Source: Zizania palustris
Lineage: Eukaryota; Streptophyta; Magnoliopsida; Poales; Poaceae
DNA length: 64,000 bases
Reading direction: 5' to 3'
Assembly (NCBI GenBank): GCA_019279435.1
Contig: JAAALK010000289.1
Location: 51,153,164-51,217,163 of the forward strand
The notes beneath the pieces are model-generated. The model ran no database searches. It had not been told where the DNA came from and was given only the letters and a program-made list of their open reading frames with translations. The position numbers and the translations under genes are program-made. Shown here in pieces: positions 63,935-64,000 of the stretch. The number at the start of each line of letters is the position of its first letter. Within the stretch, counting starts at the first letter, position 1.

Positions 63935-64000
63935 ATGCCGAAGCTCCACAAAATGCCGAAGAATATTGCTTCGAAGAAGGCTTTGGCCTTGGGCTCGAGT
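63935..64000 (+). CDS. start of the G2 antisense ORF (cut by window end)
   Basis: Two in-frame ATGs, 63935 and 63953. The second gives MPKNIASKKALALGSS, matching the start of the G1 antisense protein (MPKKVASKALALGSS) with one extra residue, so 63953 is the likelier ancestral start. The ORF runs in the direction opposite to G2 transcription and leaves the window open. It belongs to the gypsy-associated antisense family described for G1. Whether this copy is intact cannot be seen. Confidence 0.65.
   Translation, partial: MPKLHKMPKNIASKKALALGSS

Larger units (their letters stand above)
62589..64000 (-). mobile_element. G2: minus-strand gypsy element, 3' LTR and 3' region
   Basis: The 3' LTR (62589-63506) and the adjoining purine tract (63507-63519 on the plus strand: GTAGCCCCTCGCC) show that the element runs to higher coordinates and out of the window. 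It is related to G1 in LTR, purine tract and antisense ORF start. It inserted into the RT of C5 (adjacent pentamer GTTGG). Confidence 0.9.

Overview
This window is a block of plant nuclear DNA, most likely from a grass. The evidence is stacked LTR retrotransposons of the Sirevirus (Ty1/copia) and Tat (Ty3/gypsy) kinds, a small CCT-motif gene of the type common in cereals, and intron-bearing eukaryotic gene fragments. I see no bacterial or organellar features. About 90% of the window is retrotransposon. I give the elements working names: E0, G0, E1, C1 to C6, G1 and G2. Species-level identity cannot be read from this.

Layout from left to right. 1-2279 is the 3' end of gypsy element E0 (integrase and LTR). 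2280-6950 is the only host-like stretch. It holds a two-exon CCT-motif gene with its own TATA box (2632-3306), a long inverted-repeat (foldback) element (4454-5222) and, on the minus strand, an intron-bearing pseudogene of the protein phosphatase 4 catalytic subunit (6005-6458). 6950-8698 is a decayed minus-strand gypsy pol. 8699-20711 is the 3' part of minus-strand gypsy element G0. Its antisense ORF (plus strand) is split by a solo LTR (10162-11395) and by a whole degenerate gypsy element, E1 (12067-18812).

20712-55707 is minus-strand Sirevirus C1. Gypsy element G1 (24961-55334, target duplication ACCCT) sits inside its reverse transcriptase. G1 was itself filled with Sireviruses: C6 (47582-53378, target duplication CTCGC), C4 (40134-46854), C3 (36655-40133, in the LTR of C4) and C2 (27964-36654, in the gag of C3). 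The left ends of C2, C3 and C4 and the gag-pol of G1 are all missing. The gap is marked by a lone LTR (27267-27963) whose flanks do not match, so one LTR-LTR recombination between two different insertions can explain the loss. At the right, C1 is cut by plus-strand Sirevirus C5 (55708-62588), and C5 is cut in its reverse transcriptase by minus-strand gypsy element G2 (62589-64000, running out of the window).

Nothing here looks fully active. C2 is the best preserved, with one stop codon in gag and one in pol, but it has lost its 5' end. C4 (pol removed) and C6 (everything from the 5' LTR edge to mid-RT removed) are deletion derivatives. The most interesting points are: (i) antisense ORFs in the gypsy elements, preceded in both G1 and G2 by a conserved TATA box at nearly the same distance; (ii) an integrase fragment captured inside the 3' LTR of E1; (iii) a conserved gag-stop/pol-start arrangement in the Sireviruses; (iv) dense palindrome arrays (TTCGAA, GGTCnGACC) inside LTRs; (v) the CCT gene and the hidden PP4 pseudogene.
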